Positions 25,829 to 33,767 of a stretch of DNA of 64,000 nucleotides are shown one piece after another. Each line of letters starts with the position of its first letter. Positions within the stretch are counted from its first letter, which is position 1. This stretch comes from JBEKHT01 sp049511715. Lineage in GTDB: Bacteria > Chloroflexota > Anaerolineae > Anaerolineales > RBG-16-64-43. The notes under the pieces were generated by a model that had not been told where the DNA came from, ran no database searches, and was given only the letters and a program-made list of their open reading frames with translations. The DNA lies in contig JBEKXU010000015.1 in assembly GCA_049511715.1 (NCBI GenBank), forward strand, positions 1-64,000, written 5' to 3'. The position numbers and the translations under genes were made by a program.

Positions 25829-26914
25829 GTGCCGTCGTATTCCCAAGTAACTGAAGCAGATATCCTGAACGCTCTGCGCACAGTTGTGGATCCGGAGTTG
25901 CACAAGGATCTGGTCACGCTCCGCATGATCCGGGACCTGAAGATCCGCGACGGAAAGGTCTCGCTGACCGTCGTATTGACGACCCCGGCCTGCCCACTGC
26001 GGGACCAACTGGAAGAAGAGACCACCCGGGCCGTGCGCTCCGTGCCGGGCGTCAGGGAGGCCGATGTCCACTTCGATTCCAGCGTGCCCAGCGATGGCAA
26101 AGACCGGGGTTTGATTTCCATGCCGATTCGCAGCGCCCTGGCCATTGCCTCAGGCAAGGGCGGCGTGGGCAAGACGACCGTGGCGGTGAATATCGCTGTC
26201 GGCCTGGCTCAGGCCGGCGCCCGCGTGGGCCTCCTCGACGCCGATATCTATGGGCCGAATGTCCCCAGGATGATGGGGTTGACCAGCATGCCTTCCCCCC
26301 AGGGAAACAAACTGACCCCGGCAGAGGCTTTTGGGGTCAAGGTCATGTCCATCGGATTCTTGGTCCGGCCCGGGCAACCGCTGATTTGGCGGGGGCCGAT
26401 GCTTCACTCGGCGATCCGACAGTTCCTGGCAGATGTGGCTTGGGGCGAATTGGACTATCTGGTCGTGGATCTTCCCCCTGGGACTGGCGACGCTCAGCTC
26501 AGCCTTTGCCAGTCCATCCCGCTTACGGGGGGGCTGATCGTGACCCTGCCGCAACAAGTCTCCCTGGACGATGCCCGGCGCGGCCTGGAAATGTTCCGCG
26601 CGCTGGAGGTCCCGATTCTGGGCGTCGTAGAGAACATGAGCCATCTGGTTCTGCCCGATGGGCAGAAGTTGGATATCTTCGGGAAGGGGGGCGGAGAAAG
26701 GCTCGCCCGCGAGGCCGATGTCCCCTTCCTGGGAGAAATACCCATGGATCCGGCCGTTCGCGTTGGAGGAGATGCCGGGGTCCCCGTGATTCTCTCCGAT
26801 CCCGACTCGGAGGTCGGGAAATCCCTCCGGGAGCTGGCCCAGCGGGTGGCGGCTCGAATCAGCTTGGCCGCCCTCAGCGAGGGTCCGGCAACGCCGGTTA
26901 AGGCCGTGGGATAG
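25829..26914 (+). CDS. mrp: Mrp/NBP35/Ind1-family P-loop ATPase with N-terminal DUF59 domain
   Basis: A 361-residue protein. Residues ~5-85 are a DUF59/MIP18 domain (LRTVVDPELHKDLVTLRMI, TTPACPLRDQLEE). From ~105 there is a deviant Walker A ATPase (SGKGGVGKTTVAVNIA), then LLDADIYGPNVPRMMG, the Walker B-like DYLVVDLPPGTGDAQLS and VVENMSHL. These proteins carry and deliver iron-sulfur clusters; Ind1 does so for complex I. The usual CxxC that bridges a cluster at the dimer interface, expected just after VENMS, is replaced by VLPDGQ, so this is a cysteine-poor branch, as also seen in some cyanobacterial homologues. It starts at GTG 25829, three bases after the previous stop. Confidence 0.9.
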   Translation: MPSYSQVTEADILNALRTVVDPELHKDLVTLRMIRDLKIRDGKVSLTVVLTTPACPLRDQLEEETTRAVRSVPGVREADVHFDSSVPSDGKDRGLISMPIRSALAIASGKGGVGKTTVAVNIAVGLAQAGARVGLLDADIYGPNVPRMMGLTSMPSPQGNKLTPAEAFGVKVMSIGFLVRPGQPLIWRGPMLHSAIRQFLADVAWGELDYLVVDLPPGTGDAQLSLCQSIPLTGGLIVTLPQQVSLDDARRGLEMFRALEVPILGVVENMSHLVLPDGQKLDIFGKGGGERLAREADVPFLGEIPMDPAVRVGGDAGVPVILSDPDSEVGKSLRELAQRVAARISLAALSEGPATPVKAVG

Positions 26915-27381
26915 CGACCCCTGCACGTCCCACATCCCGGCCGCACCGTGGATGGGACCGCTTCGGCCCTGACGGGTCGCCCATAGCAGCTGAGGGGAGG
27001 GGAAACTTCGGCAGGTGGCTTCGCAGTGGGCTGCGGGAGCCCGACCCTCAAGGAATCCCAGTCGCGCTGCTCACCGGGCTGGAAGGCGCCTGCCCAGCGG
27101 TCGCGACCGACCCCGGCCCGAGTTCATGGGGTCGGACACCCCCCCCGGTGAGGGCGAGTTCTTCAGCCCCTGCGTTGGGCCTTGTCCGGTCTTCGGCCCT
27201 TCGAGGGGAAACCCTGCGGATCCTTTCCGGGAAAGATTCTCCTCTTGAGATCTTCCGCGGGCGCCGAAGCCCTCCGTTCCCTTGGGCAGAAGACCCGGAT
27301 CTTGATCTCCTCTCCCCACGGTGATACCCTCTGCATTGGGCTGGGGAAGCTGCAGAAGAAACCAGAGGGCGGAGGTGTCGA
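26915..27381. other. Stretch without a recognisable gene
   Basis: About 470 bases separating the complex I-like operon from the PSP1 gene. It contains only chance-like frames; a loose CATCC...GGATG inverted repeat near 26935-26960 lacks a T-run and is not a convincing terminator. Confidence 0.45.
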
Positions 27382-28359
27382 TTGACGCAGGCCACAACGG
27401 AGCCGCAGACGGAGAACCGGAAACCCACCGTCGTGGGAGTGCGTTTTCAACGCTTGGGCAAGGCATACCACTTTGATGCGGGTGGTTTGGGGGAGCCCCT
27501 CCATCTCGGGGATCATGTTCTCGTGACCACCTCCCACGGGCGGCAGATTGGCCAGGTTGTGCAGTTCGTGTCCGAGCCCGTTCCGCCGGCGGAAGGAACC
27601 TGGCGCAGAATTGACGGCTTGGCCTCCGCCCAGGACCTGCTCATCGAGCAATCCTGGAGGACCAAAGAGCCCGAGGCCCTGGTGGGCTGTCGTGAGCGGT
27701 CGGTTCAGTTGGGCCTGCGCAGCGTGAAGATCGTCGCGGCCCAGTATGGTTTTGAGGGGCAGCGTCTGACATTTGTTTTCACCGTGGAGGGGGAGGAACA
27801 CCCCGAACTGAAGTCTCTGCGGGCCGACATGCAGCAGCGCTATTCCAGATCCCAGGTCGAGTTGCATCAAGTCGGGCCGCGGGACGTGGCGAGAATCCTG
27901 GGAGGAATGGGCGCCTGTGGGCTGGAGGCCCGCTGTTGCTCGAAGTTCCTGACAGAATTCAGCCCAATCTCGATCAAGATGGCGAAGGCTCAAGGGATCT
28001 CGCTGAACCCAGGCGAGATCACCGGCATGTGTGGCCGGCTCCGCTGTTGCCTCATTTACGAGTACGAGCAGTACGTCCAGGCACGCCTGCAACTTCCCAA
28101 GCGGGGCAAACGGGTTGCGACTCCCCGGGGCGAGGGCAAGGTGGTGGACGTCTTCCCGCTACGAGAGTCGGTTCTCGTGGATCTGGGGGAGGAGGCGGGC
28201 GCCATAGAGTTCTCCAGGAGCGACCTTCAGCCTCTGGATGAGTTGGAGGCGTTGCAGACGAAGGCCGACGATCCCTGCGGCCGCCAAACGAATGCCGGAT
28301 GCGCCCGCCGAGACCAGGCACCCTCCGGAGATGAAGCGGGAAGCTCAGCGGCTTCCTGA
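27382..28359 (+). CDS. PSP1 C-terminal domain protein (YaaT/RicT-like)
   Basis: A 325-residue protein. It begins with a conserved strand-rich part (VVGVRFQRLGKAYHFDAG, GDHVLVTTSHGRQIGQVV) and contains the PSP1 core with its typical cysteines: CGLEARCCSKFL and TGMCGRLRCCLIYEYEQY. The Bacillus relative RicT (YaaT) is part of a complex controlling RNA processing, sporulation and competence, and is thought to bind iron-sulfur clusters through related cysteines. The last ~45 residues are low-complexity. The start is TTG at 27382, six bases after GGAGG. In many bacteria it lies by DNA polymerase III delta-prime, which is not seen here. Confidence 0.85.
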   Translation: MTQATTEPQTENRKPTVVGVRFQRLGKAYHFDAGGLGEPLHLGDHVLVTTSHGRQIGQVVQFVSEPVPPAEGTWRRIDGLASAQDLLIEQSWRTKEPEALVGCRERSVQLGLRSVKIVAAQYGFEGQRLTFVFTVEGEEHPELKSLRADMQQRYSRSQVELHQVGPRDVARILGGMGACGLEARCCSKFLTEFSPISIKMAKAQGISLNPGEITGMCGRLRCCLIYEYEQYVQARLQLPKRGKRVATPRGEGKVVDVFPLRESVLVDLGEEAGAIEFSRSDLQPLDELEALQTKADDPCGRQTNAGCARRDQAPSGDEAGSSAAS

Positions 28360-28556
28360 GGCCCCCGCCGAACCAACCCCGTCCTTGCTGGACGTTTGCG
28401 TGCCGGGGATCTTGCCGGCCTCCTGGGAACGCCTGCTTGCATGGAATCTGTGCGGAGGTCCTCAGCGCGGAGCGCGGTACCCGAAAATCGCGGGGCGTAG
28501 GGAATCGCCGTTGCGACCCTTGGGGAATGAGCGGGATGCCGTTCCGATGACAGGCT

Positions 28557-29207
28557 ATGGGCGCAGTCACCTCCTTCTTCCGTAGGCCTGAGGGGACTGG
28601 GTGGCTAGTCCTCAGCGGCGGATGGGTGGGCGATGAACAAGCCGCCCGGGTCCTGGGAGTGATGGGCGTTGCCGGGCCAGTGGTCGTGGTGGTTCCCTCT
28701 CAGCAGGAAGCAGAGCAAGGAAGATCGGAACTTGGTGTTTTCACTGACCTGTCCGGATCGCCCGGTATCGTGGTATTCCTCCAGCCGGGCAGGGAGGAAA
28801 ACTCTCCCCTTCTGGCAGCCCTGGAGGAGGCCGCCTTGATCGTCATGGCTGACTGCGGTCCGGCCGAATCGCTGCGCGAGGCCTTGGAGGAAAGCGAGGC
28901 CAGTGACATGCTTCTGGAAGCTCTGCGAAGCGGTTGCGTCATCCTCGCGGAAGGAGCCGCCGCCGAGGTCCTCGGGCAGTTCACCGGGAGCGAAGAATTG
29001 GTCCCGGGGCTGGGTTGGCTGCCGGGGGCAGTGGTCCAGGCTCATCATCTCCCGGACCGTCCTTGCCCAGCCTTGTCTCGGCGTTCCCATCTCTATCGCC
29101 TAGGCCTCGTCGAAGAGTCCGTTCTCGCCCTGGGTCCGGGCGGGGCGGTGGAGCTGTGGGGTGGCCCTTCGCCCGTTGTGACCTTTGGGACCGGCTGGCT
29201 CAAGTGA
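28557..29207 (+). CDS. Cyanophycinase / peptidase S51-like protein lacking the catalytic serine
   Basis: A 216-residue protein with the outline of the type 1 glutamine-amidotransferase-like peptidase S51 fold: an N-terminal VLSGGWVGDEQAARVL, a central strand, and the characteristic tail GLGWLPGAVVQAHHLPDRP followed by RLG and an LGPGGAVELWG strand. Where active members have the nucleophile elbow G-T-S-A-G-A, this protein reads AEGAAAEVLG, so the serine is gone and peptidase activity is unlikely. It overlaps the next gene by four bases (GTGA), so the two are translated together. The role is unknown; a binding or scaffold function is possible. Confidence 0.62.
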   Translation: MGAVTSFFRRPEGTGWLVLSGGWVGDEQAARVLGVMGVAGPVVVVVPSQQEAEQGRSELGVFTDLSGSPGIVVFLQPGREENSPLLAALEEAALIVMADCGPAESLREALEESEASDMLLEALRSGCVILAEGAAAEVLGQFTGSEELVPGLGWLPGAVVQAHHLPDRPCPALSRRSHLYRLGLVEESVLALGPGGAVELWGGPSPVVTFGTGWLK

Positions 29208-30070
29208 GTGCGATCCCCAAGCTTTCGTCTGTCCCGCGCCGAGTGGTTTCGCTCGTGCCTTCTACCACAGAGAGCCTCTTCGACCTGGGGCTGGAGGTGT
29301 TCCTGGTCGGGCGCACGGACTTCTGCACCCGTCCAAAGGATCGGGTTCAGCAGGTCCCCTCCGTGGGCGGAACGAAGGACCCGGATCTAGACAAGATCCG
29401 AGAGCTCAAGCCTGAGCTCGTCCTGGCCAACCAGGAGGAGAACACGGAGCGGGTGGTGCGGTCGCTGGAGGCCGAGGGGATTCCAACCCGGGTTTCATTC
29501 CCAAAGACGGTCTGCGAAGCGATTGCGGATCTGCGTTGGTTGGCCTCCCTGTTCGCCTCACCTCGGGCCCTGCGGCAGGTGGATCTGCTCGAGCGGGCGG
29601 TGGAATGGGCGGGCGCCTCCCGGCCAAATGAGCCGGCGAGCGTTTTCTGTCCGATTTGGCGGGCCGCGCCGGCTGAGAGACCTGCGTGGTGGATGACTTT
29701 CAACCGAGACACCTACCCCCATGATCTTCTCGAGCTGTGTGGCGGTCGAAATGTCTTTGGTAATCGGGAACGAAGGTATCCTTTGGCAGCGGATTTGGGG
29801 AAAGCGCCGTCCCAGGAGGTGCCGCAGCGCGATCTTCGTTATCCTCGCGTGGATCTGGAGGAAATTCGTGAGGCCCGACCCCAGGTTCTGCTGCTGCCCG
29901 ACGAACCCTTTGCCTTTGATGAGACCGATCTGAAATCTTTGATTGCCCTCCTGCCAGAAGTTCCGGCGGTTCGGGATGGGCGGCTGCGCCCGGTCGAGGG
30001 AAGCCTCCTCTTCTGGCACGGGACCCGAATGGCCCGAGCGCTGCAGGCCCTGCCAACCCTGCTTCTCTAG
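29204..30070 (+). CDS. BtuF-like helical-backbone metal/cofactor-binding protein, apparently cytoplasmic
   Basis: A 288-residue member of the periplasmic-binding-protein-2 (BtuF/FhuD) fold. Signatures are PRRVVSLVPSTTESLFDLG, VGRTDFC, VPSVGGTKDPDLDKIRELKPELVLANQEEN and DLLELCGGRNVFG. Standard members bind cobalamin, haem or iron chelates for ABC import and have an export signal. This one starts at GTG 29204 with no signal peptide or lipobox, and no ABC permease or ATPase gene is adjacent. It is coupled by a GTGA overlap to the S51-like gene. A cytoplasmic ligand-binding role is likely; the ligand is unknown. Confidence 0.78.
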   Translation: MSAIPKLSSVPRRVVSLVPSTTESLFDLGLEVFLVGRTDFCTRPKDRVQQVPSVGGTKDPDLDKIRELKPELVLANQEENTERVVRSLEAEGIPTRVSFPKTVCEAIADLRWLASLFASPRALRQVDLLERAVEWAGASRPNEPASVFCPIWRAAPAERPAWWMTFNRDTYPHDLLELCGGRNVFGNRERRYPLAADLGKAPSQEVPQRDLRYPRVDLEEIREARPQVLLLPDEPFAFDETDLKSLIALLPEVPAVRDGRLRPVEGSLLFWHGTRMARALQALPTLLL

Positions 30071-30105
30071 CGGTTCCTCCCCAGTGACATGAGCGGGACC
30101 CCACC

Positions 30106-30134
30106 TTGACAGGTGAAGGCGAGTGAAGTATCAT
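30106..30134 (+). promoter_or_regulatory. Sigma-70-type promoter for the FadR-like regulator and korAB
   Basis: TTGACA at 30106-30111 and TATCAT at 30129-30134 with a 17-base spacer, in an A+T-rich patch. The GTG start of the regulator is 62 bases after the -10 box, leaving a leader that holds tandem repeats. Confidence 0.68.
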
Positions 30135-30144
30135 TCAACCAAAT

Positions 30145-30171
30145 AATCATATCAATCATATCAATCGTTGC
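30145..30171 (+). repeat. Tandem 9-base repeats, operator candidate
   Basis: AATCATATC occurs twice back to back (30145-30153, 30154-30162) and is followed by a third degenerate copy AATCGTTGC (30163-30171). The repeats lie between the -10 box and the start codon of a FadR-type repressor gene, a classic place for an autoregulatory operator. GntR-family proteins usually bind short inverted repeats, so binding to direct repeats would be unusual; this assignment is inferred. Confidence 0.5.
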
Positions 30172-30196
30172 ATTTTGGCTGAAATTTGGGTGAGAC

Positions 30197-30886
30197 GTGA
30201 ACGAATTCATTTCCTACCTGGCAAGCCATCGCGATAAGAGCCCCCGAATACCCTCCCTAATTGAGTTGGCTCAGAAACTGGGGGTGAGCGTGGGCAAACT
30301 GCGCGAGCAGATGGAAGTTGCCCGCAGCCTGGGCTTCGTCGAGGTGCATCCGCGGACCGGGATTTGGGCGCTCCCTTACAGCTTCTTTCCGGCCGTCGAC
30401 GAGAGCTTGCAGTATGCCATCGCCTGCGACCGGAACGCCTTTCACCAGTTTGGAGAGTTGCGCATTCGGGTGGAAGCGGCTTTTTTTGCGGAAGCGGCCG
30501 GCGCTCTGAAGGACACGGAGTTTGTGCGGCTTCGGGAACTGATCGCCAACGCCCGACAGAAATTGTCGGCCCGACCGGCTCTCATCCCGCATGATGAGCA
30601 CCGGGGACTGCATTTGACCATCTTCTCCAAGTTGAACAACCCTTTCGTCACGGGTGTCTTGGAGGCGTACTGGTCGGCATATGAGGCGCAAGGGCTGAGC
30701 CTATACGCAGACTTTCATTACCTGCAACAGGTATGGGACTTCCATGACCAGATGGTGGAGGCCATCATCCGGGGGCAACTGGGTGAGGCGGAGGACGCTT
30801 TCACAAAGCACACCAAGTTGCTGCGCCACCGTGAAGGCCGTGGCGGGGGAAAGGCCGAGCCGCTCTATGTCAGTTCTCATGCGTGA
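30197..30886 (+). CDS. GntR/FadR-family transcriptional regulator (FCD domain)
   Basis: A 229-residue regulator. Residues ~5-70 are a winged helix-turn-helix (PSLIELAQKLGVSVGKLREQ, then GFVEVHPRTGIWALP). Residues ~85-220 are an FCD ligand domain with the metal-site residues in HDEHRGLHLTIFSKLNNPF and WDFHDQMVEAIIRG, then FTKHTKLLRH. FCD proteins sense carboxylic acids or acyl-CoA-type ligands. It is followed after nine bases by korA, so it probably controls the 2-oxoacid oxidoreductase and itself. The start is GTG at 30197. Confidence 0.85.
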   Translation: MNEFISYLASHRDKSPRIPSLIELAQKLGVSVGKLREQMEVARSLGFVEVHPRTGIWALPYSFFPAVDESLQYAIACDRNAFHQFGELRIRVEAAFFAEAAGALKDTEFVRLRELIANARQKLSARPALIPHDEHRGLHLTIFSKLNNPFVTGVLEAYWSAYEAQGLSLYADFHYLQQVWDFHDQMVEAIIRGQLGEAEDAFTKHTKLLRHREGRGGGKAEPLYVSSHA

Positions 30887-30895
30887 AGGGGTGCT

Positions 30896-32719
30896 ATGAC
30901 ACTACAGGAAACGCTCGCCACAGCTGACCGTGCGGAGCCGGGCGCCATCGTCAACAACCTTTCGATCCTGGTCGCGACGGTCAACGGCTCGGGCAGCCAG
31001 ACAGCTAACAATGTTCTGCTGCGAGCTTTGTTCAAGATGGGCATCCCGGTCTCCGGCAAGAACTTGTTCCCTTCCAACATCCAGGGATTGCCCACCTGGT
31101 TCACAATTCGAGCCAACCGCCAAGGATTCCTCGCGCGCAAAGAAGAGGCCGATATCCTGGTGGCGATGAACCGTGCCACCGTGCGCGAGGACCTGCTGCA
31201 GCTGATTCCTGGGGGGGTCTGCTTGTATCCAGAGGATTTCCCAGCGGGCCGCTTGCGCGCGGACCTGACCGCCTACCCCATGCCGGTCTCGCGCTTGGCG
31301 CGCGAATCGGGCGCCGAGGCCTCCCTGCGGCCGTACGTGGCGAATATGGTCTATGCGGGCGTGCTGGCCTGGGAGCTGGGAATCGATCTGGCCGAAATCG
31401 AGGCCGCCCTCCAGATCCATTTCAAGGGCAAGGCCTCGTCGGTGAAGTTGAATTTTGGGGTGGTCGAATCGGCGTTCCAATTTGCGAGCGAGAACCTCAA
31501 GAAAAAGGACCCCTATCGGGTCGAGCGCATGAGCGCCGCGGAGGGGCGGCTCCTGGTCGATGGGAACACCTCGGCCGCGCTCGGGGCAATTTATGGGGGG
31601 GTCAGTTTCGCCGCTTGGTATCCGATCACTCCGGCTTCGAGTTTGGCGGAGACGCTCCACGAGTATCTGCCCCGCCTGCGAAAGGATCCCCAGAGCGGGA
31701 AGAACGACTTCGTGATCGTGCAGGCCGAAGACGAGCTGGGGGCGCTGGGCATGGCGGTGGGCGCCGGTTGGATGGGAGCGCGCTCCATGACCTCCACCTC
31801 CGGTCCCGGGCTCTCCCTGATGGCCGAGTTCTCCGGCTTGGCCTCCTATGCGGAGGTCCCGGTTGTGATCTGGGATGTGCAACGGATTGGCCCGAGCACC
31901 GGATTGCCAACGCGGGTCTCGCAAGGGGACCTCATGTTCGTGCACGCCATCGGACACGGGGGCCAGCGCCAAGTCGTCCTCCTGCCTGGCCCCGAGGAGT
32001 GCTTTGAATTCGGGTGGAAGGCTTTGGACTTGGCCGCGCGGCTTCAGGCCCCCGTCTTTGTGCTCAGCGATCTTGACATCGGAATGAACCAGTGGATCAT
32101 GCCGCCATTCCGCTATCCGGATCGCCCCATTGACCGCGGCAAGATCCTCTCCGCGGAGGATCTCGATCGGCTGGGGGGATTTGCCCGGTACCGGGACGTG
32201 GACGGAGACGGGATCCCGTGGAGGACCCTGCCGGGAACGGACCATCCCAAGGCCGCCTATTTCACGCGGGGGTCCGGGCACGATGAGAATGCGGAGTACA
32301 GTGAGGATCCAGAGGTCTATGCAGCCAACATGGCGCGCCTGCAGCGGAAGCTGACGACCGCTGCCAAGCTCGTGCCCACGCCAGTCCTGCGGTCGACAGC
32401 CGGGGCCCGAATTGGTTTGATCGGGTTTGGATCGACCGATCCCGCCATCCAAGAAACGCAGCATATCCTTGAAGAGCAGGGAACCCCCACGGATTACCTC
32501 CGGATCAGGGCCCTTCCCTTTGCCCCGCTGGTGGAGGAGTTCATCACCGGCCATGACCGGACCTATGTGGTGGAGATGAACACGGATGGGCAGCTCTTTG
32601 GCTTGCTGAAGATGGACGTTCCCCAAGGAGCCTCACGCCTTCGCTCCCTGGCCCACAGCGACGGGCTGCCCATCGCGGCGGATTGGATCGTTCGCGCCTT
32701 CCGGGCGCAGGAGGAATGA
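30896..32719 (+). CDS. korA: 2-oxoacid:ferredoxin oxidoreductase, fused gamma-alpha subunit
   Basis: A 607-residue protein. Residues ~20-190 are the gamma domain (GSGSQTANNVLLRALFKMG, GLPTWFTIRANRQGFLARKE). From ~205 the alpha (pyrimidine) domain begins with GNTSAALGAIYGGVSFAAWYPITPASS, the conserved substrate-binding loop, followed by EDELGALGMAVGAGWMGARSMTSTSGPG. The last part (IGFGSTDPAIQET and VVEMNTDGQLFGLLK) is the domain III/C-terminal region. The gamma-alpha plus beta arrangement is typical of 2-oxoglutarate oxidoreductases of the KorAB type. The enzyme makes acyl-CoA and CO2 with reduction of ferredoxin, or works in reverse. The exact 2-oxoacid cannot be fixed from motifs. Confidence 0.9.
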   Translation: MTLQETLATADRAEPGAIVNNLSILVATVNGSGSQTANNVLLRALFKMGIPVSGKNLFPSNIQGLPTWFTIRANRQGFLARKEEADILVAMNRATVREDLLQLIPGGVCLYPEDFPAGRLRADLTAYPMPVSRLARESGAEASLRPYVANMVYAGVLAWELGIDLAEIEAALQIHFKGKASSVKLNFGVVESAFQFASENLKKKDPYRVERMSAAEGRLLVDGNTSAALGAIYGGVSFAAWYPITPASSLAETLHEYLPRLRKDPQSGKNDFVIVQAEDELGALGMAVGAGWMGARSMTSTSGPGLSLMAEFSGLASYAEVPVVIWDVQRIGPSTGLPTRVSQGDLMFVHAIGHGGQRQVVLLPGPEECFEFGWKALDLAARLQAPVFVLSDLDIGMNQWIMPPFRYPDRPIDRGKILSAEDLDRLGGFARYRDVDGDGIPWRTLPGTDHPKAAYFTRGSGHDENAEYSEDPEVYAANMARLQRKLTTAAKLVPTPVLRSTAGARIGLIGFGSTDPAIQETQHILEEQGTPTDYLRIRALPFAPLVEEFITGHDRTYVVEMNTDGQLFGLLKMDVPQGASRLRSLAHSDGLPIAADWIVRAFRAQEE

Positions 32720-32723
32720 TTCC

Positions 32724-33767
32724 ATGGCCTCTGTCGTGGAGACGAAATCCGGGAACACCAACCTGGTGGGATTGGAAAAGACTGAGTATCGAGGCCTTGA
32801 GACCACGCTGTGTCAGGGCTGCGGCCACAATTCAATCACCAGCCAGATCGTAACCGCCTGCTTCCAGCTTTCCATCCCTCCGGAGAAGATCATCAAGGTC
32901 AGCGGGATCGGATGCTCCAGCAAGGCGGCAGCCTATTTCCTAAGTCGGTCCCATGGGTTCAACGGCCTGCACGGGCGCATGCCTTCGATCGCCACCGGGG
33001 CCGTGCTCTCCAATCCCGAACTGCACGCGATCGGCATGAGCGGCGATGGGGACACGGCCAATATTGGGCTGGGACAGTTCAAGCATCTGGTCCGGCGCAA
33101 CGTGCCGATGGTCTACATCGTCGCGAACAACGGTGTGTACGGGCTCACCAAGGGCCAGTTTTCCGCCACGGCCGACCAGGGGCTCGAACTCAAACACGAG
33201 GGCCAGAACGAACTGCCGCCGATCGACATCTGCCTGGAGGCGCTGGTGGGGGGAGCCACGTTCGTCGCTCGCTCCTTTGCAGGAGATCCCAAGCAGCTCT
33301 CGACGCTGCTCAAGGCGGCCTTGGCGCACAAGGGCACGGCCGTTCTGGACGTCATCAGTCCCTGCGTCACCTTCAACAACAAGGATGAGTCCCCCAAGAG
33401 CTACGCCTGGGGCAAGGCCCACGAGGCCCCTCTGCACGACATCACTTTCATCCCTTACTCTCCGGAGATGGAAATCGAGTACGGTCCGGGGGAGCTCAAA
33501 AGAGTTTCGTTTGACGACGGTTCGGTCGTCTGGCTCAAGAAGGTGGCCGCGGATCATGACCCCGGCGATCGTCTGGCGGCCATCCGCCTGATGGAGCTGG
33601 CAAGAACCGATGGGCACTTCGTCACCGGGTTGATTTACGTCACGACGGACCAGCCGACGTTTGTGGATATTTCCCGGTTGTCCGCGACACCCCTGTCTCA
33701 TTTGCCCGATGATCGGCTGCGCCCTGCGCCCCAGACACTCGACGAGATTAACCTCAGGTTATCCTAG
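32724..33767 (+). CDS. korB: 2-oxoacid:ferredoxin oxidoreductase, beta subunit (TPP and [4Fe-4S])
   Basis: A 347-residue catalytic partner of korA. The cluster ligands are visible as CQGCGHNSI, the cysteine in GIGCSSKAAAYF and the later cysteine in SPCVTFNN. The TPP/magnesium motif is GDGDTANIGLGQFKHLVRRN followed by YIVANNGVYGLTKGQFSAT. It lacks an extra ferredoxin domain, so free ferredoxin is the acceptor. It lies four bases after korA. Reduced ferredoxin from this enzyme is a plausible partner for the Hdr supercluster at 49.5-64 kb. Confidence 0.92.
   Translation: MASVVETKSGNTNLVGLEKTEYRGLETTLCQGCGHNSITSQIVTACFQLSIPPEKIIKVSGIGCSSKAAAYFLSRSHGFNGLHGRMPSIATGAVLSNPELHAIGMSGDGDTANIGLGQFKHLVRRNVPMVYIVANNGVYGLTKGQFSATADQGLELKHEGQNELPPIDICLEALVGGATFVARSFAGDPKQLSTLLKAALAHKGTAVLDVISPCVTFNNKDESPKSYAWGKAHEAPLHDITFIPYSPEMEIEYGPGELKRVSFDDGSVVWLKKVAADHDPGDRLAAIRLMELARTDGHFVTGLIYVTTDQPTFVDISRLSATPLSHLPDDRLRPAPQTLDEINLRLS

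Noticed and set aside
30902..32626. Minus-strand open frame of 574 codons opposite korA
   Set aside because: Antisense shadow; the plus strand encodes a full-length, motif-rich KorA.
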